Of a DNA stretch of 64,000 nt, positions 37,302-45,196 are shown one piece after another; positions within the stretch are counted from its first letter, which is position 1; the number at the start of each line of letters is the position of its first letter. Below the pieces are notes generated by a model. The model made no database searches, was not told the DNA's origin, and saw only the letters and a list, made by a program, of their open reading frames with translations. A program made the position numbers and the translations under genes. This DNA is from Bacteroidota bacterium (GTDB lineage: Bacteria > Bacteroidota > Bacteroidia > Chitinophagales > BACL12), in the NCBI GenBank assembly GCA_016706255.1, contig JADJJZ010000029.1, forward strand, positions 992,001 through 1,056,000, in the 5' to 3' direction.

Positions 37302-38633
37302 TTGAAATTGAACAAAAAGATACAGTTCTTGATAATTGCACACCTATATATATATAGGTGTACCCTTTTGGGTCAGATAAATGTGCAAGACAGTCTTATT
37401 CAAAAGACAGATTCTCTGCCAACCAAAATCGTTGAACAAGGAATTCAGGAGGAGGTTAATAACGCCAAAATAAAAACCGTTCAATTAAACCGCAGCGATT
37501 TACAATTGGCTTATCCGATTATAACACTCGGTTCAGCAGATATACTTGATTTAGGGTTTGATGATTTACGCGGTGGTGTGCGCAACTACTATTATACATT
37601 TGAACATTGTAATCAGCAATGGGAAAGCAGTGCATTAAGCAGTTATGATTTTATAGAAGGATTTGAAGAAAACAGGATTGACAATTATCGTTTCTCTTTT
37701 GCCACATTACAACGATATACCCATTATGCATTAAGCTTTCCCAATAATGATGTACAGTTTCGTATCAGTGGCAATTATGTAGTAAAGGTTTGGGAAGAAG
37801 ACAACCGCGATACACCGGTACTGATCAAACGATTTTTTGTAAAGGAAGATTTGGTTGACATTAATGGGGATGTATATCGGCCTAACCTGATACCATATCG
37901 CAACGAATTTCAGGAAATCAATTTTACGATAGATATTCAAAACCTGGAAATAGGTGCTGCTTTTGATGAGATGAAAGTGAGTTTGATGCAAAACGGAAGG
38001 TATGATAATGTGCTATACAATATTAAGCCCCGACTGGTGACTAATGATAAGCTGTTTTATGATATTGATGATATTGTATTTCCGGCTGCCAAAGAATACC
38101 GCCGTTTTGACACTAAAACCCTGAAATTTCAAAGCGACCGCATCGTAAAAATTGAAAAAGCGAACGAAACTTATCAGGTATTTGTGAATGTAGATGATAG
38201 TCGTGTATACCAGAAGTATTTTTATGAAAAAGATGCAAATGGTCAATATGTGATACAAGCCGATTTAGCAAATGATGTTACTGTAGAAGGTGATTATGCA
38301 AATGTGCATTTTGTTTTGCAGTATCCCTACATGATAACATCAGGTGATGTTTATGTTTTTGGAGAGTTATCCGGAAACAAAATGACCGCAGCGAATAAGA
38401 TGACTTATGATTTCGACAAGCAGCAGTATACTGCCGAATTATATCTGAAGCAGGGATATTATAATTATGCCTATGCGGTAAAATCATTTGACAGTAACAA
38501 GGCAGACTTCACTTATACAGAAGGTAATAGTTTTGAAACCGAAAACGATTATCAACTGCTGGTGTATCAACATGACTTTAGTGTTGGTTACGACAGGTTG
38601 ATAGGATGTGCCTATTTCAACTCGGTGAAGTAA
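37302..38633 (+). CDS. Type IX secretion system plug protein (DUF5103 family)
   Basis: 443 residues. The sequence LAYPIITLGSADILDLGFDD with YYYTFEHCNQQWESSALSSY and the later FALQYPY/YVFGELSGNK-type segment match the family whose member closes the T9SS translocon on the periplasmic side when PorV is absent. The frame has no ATG near its start; TTG 37302 is preceded at 7 bases by GAGGAAAG, a good ribosome binding site, and gives a signal-like start (MKLNKKIQFLIIAHLYIY). That hydrophobic stretch is encoded by a 22-base perfect palindrome. The gene diverges from mazG. Confidence 0.88.
   Translation: MKLNKKIQFLIIAHLYIYRCTLLGQINVQDSLIQKTDSLPTKIVEQGIQEEVNNAKIKTVQLNRSDLQLAYPIITLGSADILDLGFDDLRGGVRNYYYTFEHCNQQWESSALSSYDFIEGFEENRIDNYRFSFATLQRYTHYALSFPNNDVQFRISGNYVVKVWEEDNRDTPVLIKRFFVKEDLVDINGDVYRPNLIPYRNEFQEINFTIDIQNLEIGAAFDEMKVSLMQNGRYDNVLYNIKPRLVTNDKLFYDIDDIVFPAAKEYRRFDTKTLKFQSDRIVKIEKANETYQVFVNVDDSRVYQKYFYEKDANGQYVIQADLANDVTVEGDYANVHFVLQYPYMITSGDVYVFGELSGNKMTAANKMTYDFDKQQYTAELYLKQGYYNYAYAVKSFDSNKADFTYTEGNSFETENDYQLLVYQHDFSVGYDRLIGCAYFNSVK
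37340..37361. repeat. 22-base perfect palindrome inside the plug gene
   Basis: ACACCTATATA followed by its exact reverse complement, without a spacer, in codons about 13-20 of the T9SS plug gene. In RNA it could fold close to the start codon and affect translation. Confidence 0.75.
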
Positions 38634-38725
38634 TTCCCTTTGCAGTTCATTTAGATAGTTTCCACACAAGTGAATTTGAATTCCATTTCCGAATAGTTAC
38701 ATTAGATGCTAAATTCGAAACAGCG

Positions 38726-39238
38726 ATGAAACAATTATTACTTTCTTTTTGCCGATATAACCTGTGGGCTAACCAGCAAATAATAAATACCTTACAATTA
38801 TTGCCACCTGATATTGTTGATGCAACAGTACCAAATAGTTTTCCGAGCATACGCAAAACCATTTATCATATGTGGGATGCACAAGTGATATGGCTTGGGC
38901 GCATGCAGGGTATATCGCTTACCACGTGGCCCAGCGCTGAGTATGGCAGCGACTTTGCGGGTTTCGATTTATATTTCATTCGACAGTGTGAAGACTTTAT
39001 CAACTTTGTTGAAACGCGACATGAAAGTTTTTTCGAATCCATTTGTTTCTATCGTGCAATAAATGGTAAAGAACATCAAACAAGAAATGGCGATATCATT
39101 TTACATTGTATGAATCATTCTACTTACCATCGTGGTCAGCTCATTACCATGTTGCGTAATTTAGAGGTTGTTGAATTGCCAACAACAGATTATATCGCAT
39201 ATAACAGATTGGTTCAGGAAAGTAATAATGTTGTTTAA
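38726..39238 (+). CDS. DinB-family protein
   Basis: A 170-residue four-helix protein of the DinB/YfiT-like superfamily, usually a metal-binding hydrolase or thiol transferase. The three metal-ligand histidines appear: His48 (TIYHMWDAQVIW), His131 and His135 (MNHSTYHRGQLITML). The frame is open from 38606, but the ATG at 38726 gives the typical start (MKQLLLSFCRYNLWAN) and follows a possible promoter TAAATTCG at 38710-38717. It lies behind the plug gene but probably has its own transcript. Substrate unknown. Confidence 0.88.
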   Translation: MKQLLLSFCRYNLWANQQIINTLQLLPPDIVDATVPNSFPSIRKTIYHMWDAQVIWLGRMQGISLTTWPSAEYGSDFAGFDLYFIRQCEDFINFVETRHESFFESICFYRAINGKEHQTRNGDIILHCMNHSTYHRGQLITMLRNLEVVELPTTDYIAYNRLVQESNNVV

Positions 39239-39601
39239 TAGATTTATTACCGGCAACATTTTACGGAATATCGCAAATAACAGTTTGTAAATGCTAATGC
39301 TAAAATGTTATAACAGGATAAAATTACGCTTGTTAGATTCTAGAAATAATTCAAAACAGGTTAATGCATATCATCTAAAATTGGCAAAATAGAATAAATA
39401 AGAAACGAAATGAAGATAAATACAAGTGTAATTGAAATGTTTAAAGAAGGTTTATCAACGAAAAATGGTAAAAAAGTACTTAATCATAACATAGTTGTAT
39501 ACAATAATGTGCAAAACATGTGAAAATCAACAATTTTTTTTTTAATTTTTTTTGATAATATAAATTTATGTATAATTTTGCAATAACCAAATATTTTTCC
39601 A
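39239..39601. other. AT-rich intergenic region
   Basis: No conserved gene is seen. A 37-codon frame at 39410-39523 (+; starts MKINTSVIEMFKEG) is basic and AT-rich; I cannot tell whether it is coding. The right end holds the promoter of the histone-like gene. Confidence 0.5.
39573..39580 (+). promoter_or_regulatory. Promoter of the histone H1-like gene
   Basis: TAATTTTG, with TTTG 18 bases upstream, 21 bases before the ATG at 39602. A complete match to the Bacteroidota promoter pattern. Confidence 0.7.
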
Positions 39602-39958
39602 ATGGCAAAATCAACAAAAAAATCAGCTGGCAAACGTGGACGTCCTGCCGGCAAGAAAGCAGCCGCTAAAAAAGCTGCTCCAAAAAAAGCAGCAAAAAAA
39701 GCAACTAAAAAAGCCGCTCCTAAAAAAGCTGCTAAAAAAGCTGCTCCTAAAAAAGCCGCTAAAAAAGCTGCTCCTAAAAAAGCTGCTGCTAAAAAAGCAG
39801 GTAAACGTGGCCGTCCGGCTGCAAAAAAAGCCGCTAAAAAAACAGCAAAAAAAGCTACAGCAAAAAAAGCAGCTCCTAAGAAAAAAGCTGCTCCTAAGAA
39901 AAAAGCAGCTAAAAAAGCTGCCCCTGCTGCTCCAGCTGCCGGAAACGGTGCTGCTTAA
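39602..39958 (+). CDS. Histone H1-like, lysine/alanine-rich DNA-binding protein with two AT-hooks
   Basis: 118 residues, almost only Lys, Ala and Pro. Two AT-hook cores, KRGRP at 11-15 and again at about 68-72, are separated by AAPKKAAKK-type repeats; the C-terminal part is KKKAAPKKKAAKKAAP. AT-hooks bind the minor groove of AT-rich DNA, and the repeats resemble histone H1 tails and the chlamydial Hc1/Hc2 proteins, so a nucleoid-compacting role is inferred. Codons are strongly biased to GCT and AAA/CGT, a sign of high expression. It is monocistronic, with a good promoter and terminator. Confidence 0.88.
   Translation: MAKSTKKSAGKRGRPAGKKAAAKKAAPKKAAKKATKKAAPKKAAKKAAPKKAAKKAAPKKAAAKKAGKRGRPAAKKAAKKTAKKATAKKAAPKKKAAPKKKAAKKAAPAAPAAGNGAA
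39655..39935 (+). repeat. Tandem AAPKKAAKK-coding repeats
   Basis: Imperfect repeats of about 33 bases built on GCTGCTCCTAAAAAAGC, within the histone-like gene. Length may vary between strains through slippage and can be mis-assembled. Confidence 0.7.
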
Positions 39959-39982
39959 TACAAGTAGTTTAAAATTTAAGAA

Positions 39983-40013
39983 AGGGGATCATTATGATGG
40001 TCTCCTTTTTTTT
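39983..40013 (+). terminator. Terminator of the histone-like gene
   Basis: AGGGGATCAT pairs with ATGGTCTCCT (two wobble pairs), loop TATG, followed by eight T. Confidence 0.88.
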
Positions 40014-40584
40014 ATGCCTGATATTTCCGTTTGTGATTTTTCGTAACAGGATTTTAAAAATGAATTCTTTCCAAAATCAATAAGTTTATTACAATTCTCA
40101 TTTCCATTTTGCACTTTTCTAATTAGGCAAAATAGACAGCCCTCAAAAAATTCCGGATATAATTTACGATGTGCTTCTGTATGCAAACTAAATTCTCACA
40201 CTTTAATTTCGACTACCAACCATAACCTAAATTGGAGTCCGTTGCTCGTATTTTACCTTAATCATTTTTAAAACTTTGCCTTCAGCAGTAAAAATGACGT
40301 AAAAATGAAAATGTCCAAATTCCGGTTTTTCATCGCCCTACAGTTAACCTGTCGGTAATATTCCCAACATTAAAACAATACCGGATAACTGTTTGATATA
40401 CAAGATTTAACAGGGTTTTGCGCCGGAGCAATTTTTGAGATTTTAACGTTAATATGGCCTTCTAACCACAGCTAAAAATATCATACTGCATGCCTACGGG
40501 GGTTTGCGGAGGAGGATATTTTTTCCCACTTGTTAATTTTTAACCGGATTTTAAAACATTTTGCAGAAATTAACAGTAACTTTA
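40014..40584. other. Intergenic region without recognisable gene
   Basis: About 570 bases. A 64-residue frame on the minus strand (39992-40186) overlaps the preceding terminator and has no family signature. The right end leads into the promoter of the next gene. I see nothing else that I can support. Confidence 0.5.
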
Positions 40585-40592
40585 TATCTTTA
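40585..40592 (+). promoter_or_regulatory. Promoter of the first Asp-box cargo gene
   Basis: TATCTTTA, one mismatch from TANNTTTG, with TTTG 21 bases upstream and the ATG 32 bases downstream. Confidence 0.45.
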
Positions 40593-40624
40593 CAAAAATT
40601 GTTTTCTAACGAAAATTTTTAGCT

Positions 40625-42709
40625 ATGAGAAAATTAATACTAACCTTAGCAACGGGTTTCATGACCCTGAGCATGTTTGCACAGGCGCCTATTCAGTCGT
40701 CTGCTCACACAAAGGCGGAAATGATGGCAAAATTCAAAAATGCCACTGCCGTTCCTTTTAACCCATCGGTTAAAAACGATGGTACCGGTGTTCCTTACAA
40801 CACTGAATCTTTTTATTTAAAATCAGGTGCTCGTACCGGTGAAACCATTGGTACTACAGGCTATCCACTGCAAACCAACTCTGCAGCGTTTGACCGTATT
40901 ATTGCTTATCCTGATGGTTCTATCTCTGCAATCTGGACAGGTTCAACTGTAGCAGATGGTACTTGGTCTGACCGTGGAACGTTCTACAACCACAATGACG
41001 GAACTTCTTGGGGCGCTGCTCCAACTGCTCGTGTTGAAACTGCACGTTCAGGATTTGGTTCTTTAATTATGGTTGAAGATCATGAAGTGGTTTTCTCTCA
41101 CGATGGAACTAACGTTAACATTTTTGCTAACTCTGCTATCGGTGCAACAGACTGGACTGCGTTACCAACTTCAGGCGGACACGTAGGTTTATGGCCACGT
41201 GCTTATTGCCCTGCTGGAACTGATGACATTTATTTAATCAGCCCTAACTCAGGTACTCCAACTTATGTTAACTTCTCTCGTTCTGACGATGGTGGTGCAT
41301 CTTGGACTATTCAAAATCAAGTGCTTCCTATCGATGCCGTTATGGGTGTAGGTGCAGTTTCTGCCGATTGTTATCAAATAGCTGTAAGCGGTAGCACTGT
41401 TTACATTTTATACGGTAGCTCTTGGACAGATTTATACCTTTTAACATCTACTGAAAATGGTGCTGCAGGTACTTGGACAATTCAATCAATTATTGAAACC
41501 GGATTTAACAGCTACCAAGGCGACTTAGATCAAACTTCAGATGTTACCGGTGACGGTATCGCTGATACAGTTGAAACAACTGATGGTTTCCATGAAATGA
41601 TTCTTGACGACGCTGGTATCTTACACGTATGGTCAGGTTACTACTGGTTATTAGATGATGATGGTGCTACTGAAGGTTGGAGCTATTTCCCTAGCCTTTA
41701 CGGTTTGTGGTACTGGAATTCAACTATGCCTGTTACAGGTGCTCCTATGTGGATCGACTTATTAGTTGACTGGGATGAATCTGGTGATTATACAGATGGT
41801 ATTGGCCAGGATTTAGGTATGTATGATGGTGTTACCTTCACATCTATGCCTGCTGCTGCTGTTGATTATGATTTAGGTCGTATTTATGTAGCATACTGTA
41901 TGCCTATTGAATACACTGACTATTTTGATGATCCAACAGTTGCTGAAGCTCAATCATTCCGTGATATCTTCGGTATTTATTCTGATGATGCAGGTGCAAC
42001 TTGGTCATCTCCTGTTAACATGACTTATACAGCTCATGAAAATCAGGAATCAGTTTATCCTAATGCTTACGACAGAGTAGTTGATGGTTGTATGCACGCT
42101 ATCTGGATGCAAGATGAAGAGCCTGGTACTTCTTTAGATACTAACGCTCCTGATGCAAACGGTATGAACAACATGCAATACAAATGTTTTGATGCAGCGC
42201 GTTTCAATCCTTATCCACCAACAGCAGAATATGATTATACGCCTGATGGTTTAACAGGTTTAGTTAACTTCAGTAACCTTTCTGTTGATGCTGACACTTA
42301 TTCTTGGGAATTTGGCGACGGTGGTACTTCAACTACTGAAAACCCTGCTCACGTTTATGCTGCAAGCGGAACTTACTACGTATGTTTAGTTGCTACTAAC
42401 AAATATGATGATGATAGCAATTGTAAAACAATCGCAATCAACGTTGCTGTTATTAACTACGCTTTAGATAAAGCATTAACTGTTTACCCAACTCCTGCTA
42501 ACGCAAATGTTACAGTTGAAGTTGAAGGTAACTTCGGTACTTTATATGCAGAAATGTATAATGCATTAGGTGAAAAAGTAATTGCTACTACTTCATTTAA
42601 TGGTACTGTTTCTTTTGATCTTACAGCTATCGCTGCAGGTAATTATATAGTTAAAGTTGCTAATCAGGATGGTGCTTTCACAAGCCGTCAAATTACTGTT
42701 AGCAAATAA
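40625..42709 (+). CDS. Secreted Asp-box/PKD protein with T9SS domain, paralog 1
   Basis: 694 residues with signal peptide (about 1-20, ending LSMFAQ). The main part looks like a sialidase-type beta-propeller: Asp-boxes SDDGGASW (about 219) and SDDAGATW (about 452) fit S-x-D-x-G-x-x-W. A PKD domain follows (about 530-605; VDADTYSWEFGDGGTSTTE) and a T9SS sorting domain (about 615-694, LTVYPTPANANVTVEV). No sialidase active-site set is evident, so it may be an adhesin or structural surface protein. Codon use (AAC, TTC, GCT, CGT, GGT) is much more biased than in its tandem paralog, which suggests very high expression. Confidence 0.9.
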   Translation: MRKLILTLATGFMTLSMFAQAPIQSSAHTKAEMMAKFKNATAVPFNPSVKNDGTGVPYNTESFYLKSGARTGETIGTTGYPLQTNSAAFDRIIAYPDGSISAIWTGSTVADGTWSDRGTFYNHNDGTSWGAAPTARVETARSGFGSLIMVEDHEVVFSHDGTNVNIFANSAIGATDWTALPTSGGHVGLWPRAYCPAGTDDIYLISPNSGTPTYVNFSRSDDGGASWTIQNQVLPIDAVMGVGAVSADCYQIAVSGSTVYILYGSSWTDLYLLTSTENGAAGTWTIQSIIETGFNSYQGDLDQTSDVTGDGIADTVETTDGFHEMILDDAGILHVWSGYYWLLDDDGATEGWSYFPSLYGLWYWNSTMPVTGAPMWIDLLVDWDESGDYTDGIGQDLGMYDGVTFTSMPAAAVDYDLGRIYVAYCMPIEYTDYFDDPTVAEAQSFRDIFGIYSDDAGATWSSPVNMTYTAHENQESVYPNAYDRVVDGCMHAIWMQDEEPGTSLDTNAPDANGMNNMQYKCFDAARFNPYPPTAEYDYTPDGLTGLVNFSNLSVDADTYSWEFGDGGTSTTENPAHVYAASGTYYVCLVATNKYDDDSNCKTIAINVAVINYALDKALTVYPTPANANVTVEVEGNFGTLYAEMYNALGEKVIATTSFNGTVSFDLTAIAAGNYIVKVANQDGAFTSRQITVSK

Positions 42710-42732
42710 TTTAACTTAAAAATTTTAAGTTA

Positions 42733-42758
42733 AAACCCCGGCAATGCCGGGGTTTTTT
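42733..42758 (+). terminator. Terminator between the two Asp-box paralogs
   Basis: AACCCCGGC pairs with GCCGGGGTT around AAT, followed by T6. It separates the two genes into independent units. Confidence 0.92.
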
Positions 42759-42857
42759 GTTAATTAACATTAATGAAATCTTAAATGACAAATCCATCGC
42801 TGTTAATGTTAAAAGAAGAAATACTTTGCGCACAATTGATAACTAAAAACAATTGTT

Positions 42858-44945
42858 ATGCGAAAAATTTTATTCTTCTTATCCTCAATCAGCATTACAT
42901 TAAGTGTTAATGCACAAAATGCCACAGCAGCAAAAAATGCTACTTTATCTGAACAGGTTCAGGTAATAAATAATCAATCATATCCCGTTACAAAAAATAA
43001 TGTAACAGGTGCTCCGGTTGATCAAACTTCTTTTTATAAACAAAATGCGGGAAGCCGCGCAGGAGGCGATTTAGTTGGTAAAACTTCTTACGATTTACCT
43101 ACCAATGGTTCTGCACCTGAACGTTTAATTGTTTATCCCGATGGTACTGTAAGTGTTGTTTACACCGGTTCAACAAATACAACTGATGCTAGACCCGATC
43201 GCGGTACTTTTTTTAATAGTTATGATGGTACTTCATGGGGCGAATATCCAACTTCTCGTATTGAAGAAATAAGAACAGGATTTCCTTCCATTGTAAATGT
43301 GGATGATCATGAAATGTTTTTTGCGCATGATGGCTCTAATAATATTGTAATTTTTGAAAATGATGCACCGGGCTCATCTAACTGGACAGAAAATGCAAAT
43401 TCATTAGACTTACACGGAACATGGCCACGTGCAGTTGTTGCAGATGGTTCTGATTATATTCATTTATTAGTTGCCAATAATGATCCTGCAAATACAAATA
43501 ATTATATGTTGTATTATCGTTCGCCTGATGGTGGTGATAGTTGGGATATTCAGGGATTGCGTTTACCGGGTATTGATACTGCTTCCGGAATTTCTGTAAT
43601 GGGTGGCGAAAGTTATATCATCAGAGCAATTGGCAGTAATGTTTATGTTGCTGCAGGTGAAAGTATTAATGATTTACAAGTTTGGAAATCAACAAGTAAT
43701 GGTGATATCGGTTCATGGACAAAAACAAGATTAATTGAATTTCCACAACCGAATTTTGATGGTAATACAATTTCTGATATTACCGGTGATGGTGTCGCTG
43801 ATACTTTAGTTAGTCACGACGGAAGTATTGCCATGGCAATCGATAATGATGGATTAATGCATGTATGGGTTGGCACTACAAGAATTTTAGATGTGGAAGC
43901 AGGTGATGATGCATGGACGTATTTTCCGGGAACTACAGGTATGTGGTACTGGAATGAAACATTTGGCGCTGATAGTGTTCAATATCTTGATTTTACATTG
44001 GTAGATTGGGATGGTGATGGTGATCCGTTTTTAGGCATTGGTGCCGATTTACCAAATTATGGTTGTGGATTTACTTCAATGCCATCTGCAACTATTGATC
44101 CTGCCACAGGGTATTTATATGTTGTATATACACATCCCGTTGAATTCACCGATTATTTTGAAGACCCAACCGTTACAGAAGCACAATCGTTTCGCGATTT
44201 ATTTGGATTTTATACAACCGATCAAGGACAAACATGGTCGAATCCGATTAATTTAACTTATGTTGCAGAACAGAATTATGAAAATGTAAATCCAACTGCA
44301 TTTTGGAATACCATCGATAATAAAGTACATGTACTTTGGATGCAAGATCAGGAACCCGGTAATTCACTCGAAACAGAAACGCCTGATGCCATTACCAACG
44401 ATAATGAAATTTTATACAGAGCATTTGACTACAGTCGTTTCGAGCCTTATGATCCAACAGCACAATATGATTATACCGGCGCGGCGAATTTATTGACATT
44501 TAATAATATGAGTGTTGATGCCGATGAATATAACTGGAATTTTGGTGATGGCGGAACTTCATCTGCTTCAGAACCATCGCATGTATTCGCAACAGTTGGA
44601 ACTTATCTGGTGTGTTTATCTGCAACAAATAAATATGGTGATGACCAGGAATGTAAAACAATTGAAATTACACAGGTAACTGCAATTAATGATTTAGATT
44701 TTGCAAATGCAATACAAGTTACACCTACATTAACTTCAGGTGATGTGCAAGTTCACCTTACCGGAATTAATGAACCGGTTCAACTGGAAGTAATTAATGT
44801 GAATGGACAAGTTGTGTTGCAACAAAATATTACAGGCAGCGAACAACAGGTTAATTTAAATGATTTATCCAGTGGTAATTATTTCTTTAGATTTATTTCT
44901 CTTAGCTCAGTAGCAGTAAAGCAAATCAGTTTGATTAAAAACTAA
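42858..44945 (+). CDS. Secreted Asp-box/PKD protein with T9SS domain, paralog 2
   Basis: 695 residues, collinear with the preceding gene over its whole length. Matching features are the signal peptide (ending LSVNAQ), GSTNTTDARPDRGTFFNSYD, Asp-boxes SPDGGDSW (about 222) and TTDQGQTW (about 452), the EFTDYFEDPTVTEAQSFRDL block that is nearly identical in both, the PKD domain (VDADEYNWNFGDGGTSS) and the T9SS tail. Here the sorting domain is more diverged (IQVTPTLTSGDVQVHL lacks the YPNP start). Codon use is ordinary for the genome. It arose by local duplication; function unknown. Confidence 0.9.
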   Translation: MRKILFFLSSISITLSVNAQNATAAKNATLSEQVQVINNQSYPVTKNNVTGAPVDQTSFYKQNAGSRAGGDLVGKTSYDLPTNGSAPERLIVYPDGTVSVVYTGSTNTTDARPDRGTFFNSYDGTSWGEYPTSRIEEIRTGFPSIVNVDDHEMFFAHDGSNNIVIFENDAPGSSNWTENANSLDLHGTWPRAVVADGSDYIHLLVANNDPANTNNYMLYYRSPDGGDSWDIQGLRLPGIDTASGISVMGGESYIIRAIGSNVYVAAGESINDLQVWKSTSNGDIGSWTKTRLIEFPQPNFDGNTISDITGDGVADTLVSHDGSIAMAIDNDGLMHVWVGTTRILDVEAGDDAWTYFPGTTGMWYWNETFGADSVQYLDFTLVDWDGDGDPFLGIGADLPNYGCGFTSMPSATIDPATGYLYVVYTHPVEFTDYFEDPTVTEAQSFRDLFGFYTTDQGQTWSNPINLTYVAEQNYENVNPTAFWNTIDNKVHVLWMQDQEPGNSLETETPDAITNDNEILYRAFDYSRFEPYDPTAQYDYTGAANLLTFNNMSVDADEYNWNFGDGGTSSASEPSHVFATVGTYLVCLSATNKYGDDQECKTIEITQVTAINDLDFANAIQVTPTLTSGDVQVHLTGINEPVQLEVINVNGQVVLQQNITGSEQQVNLNDLSSGNYFFRFISLSSVAVKQISLIKN

Positions 44946-44968
44946 TGCTTTATTCATTTTTGATGTGG

Positions 44969-44996
44969 AATCCCGCAGCGATGCGGGATTTTTTTA
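44969..44996 (+). terminator. Terminator of paralog 2
   Basis: AATCCCGCA pairs with TGCGGGATT, loop GCGA, followed by T5-7. Confidence 0.9.
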
Positions 44997-45145
44997 TGTT
45001 GTTAATGTTACAAAAAAAGTTTTGCCGCTAATTAATGTGCTGCAATTTATTTCAGATACATTTATGTAGTCAGCTTATTAAAATAAAACAAAAAGTTGAT
45101 GCATTAAACATTCTAATTTATATTTACTCTGTCACAATACTCCAT

Positions 45146-45177
45146 AAAAAAAGCCCCGTTTTAAATAAAACGGAGCT
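45146..45177 (-). terminator. Terminator of hppA
   Basis: On the minus strand AGCTCCGTTTTA pairs with TAAAACGGGGCT, followed by seven T; 20 bases after the hppA stop. The outer stem matches the terminator at 667-710. Confidence 0.92.
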
Positions 45178-45196
45178 TAAATAAAATAGTATTAAA

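Noticed and set aside
39636..40046. 136-residue frame rich in Lys/Leu
   Set aside because: It is the +1 reading of the histone-like repeats and runs through the terminator.
39992..40186. 64-residue minus-strand frame with a CLFC motif
   Set aside because: It overlaps the histone-gene terminator, has no recognisable domain, no promoter and no neighbour coupling.
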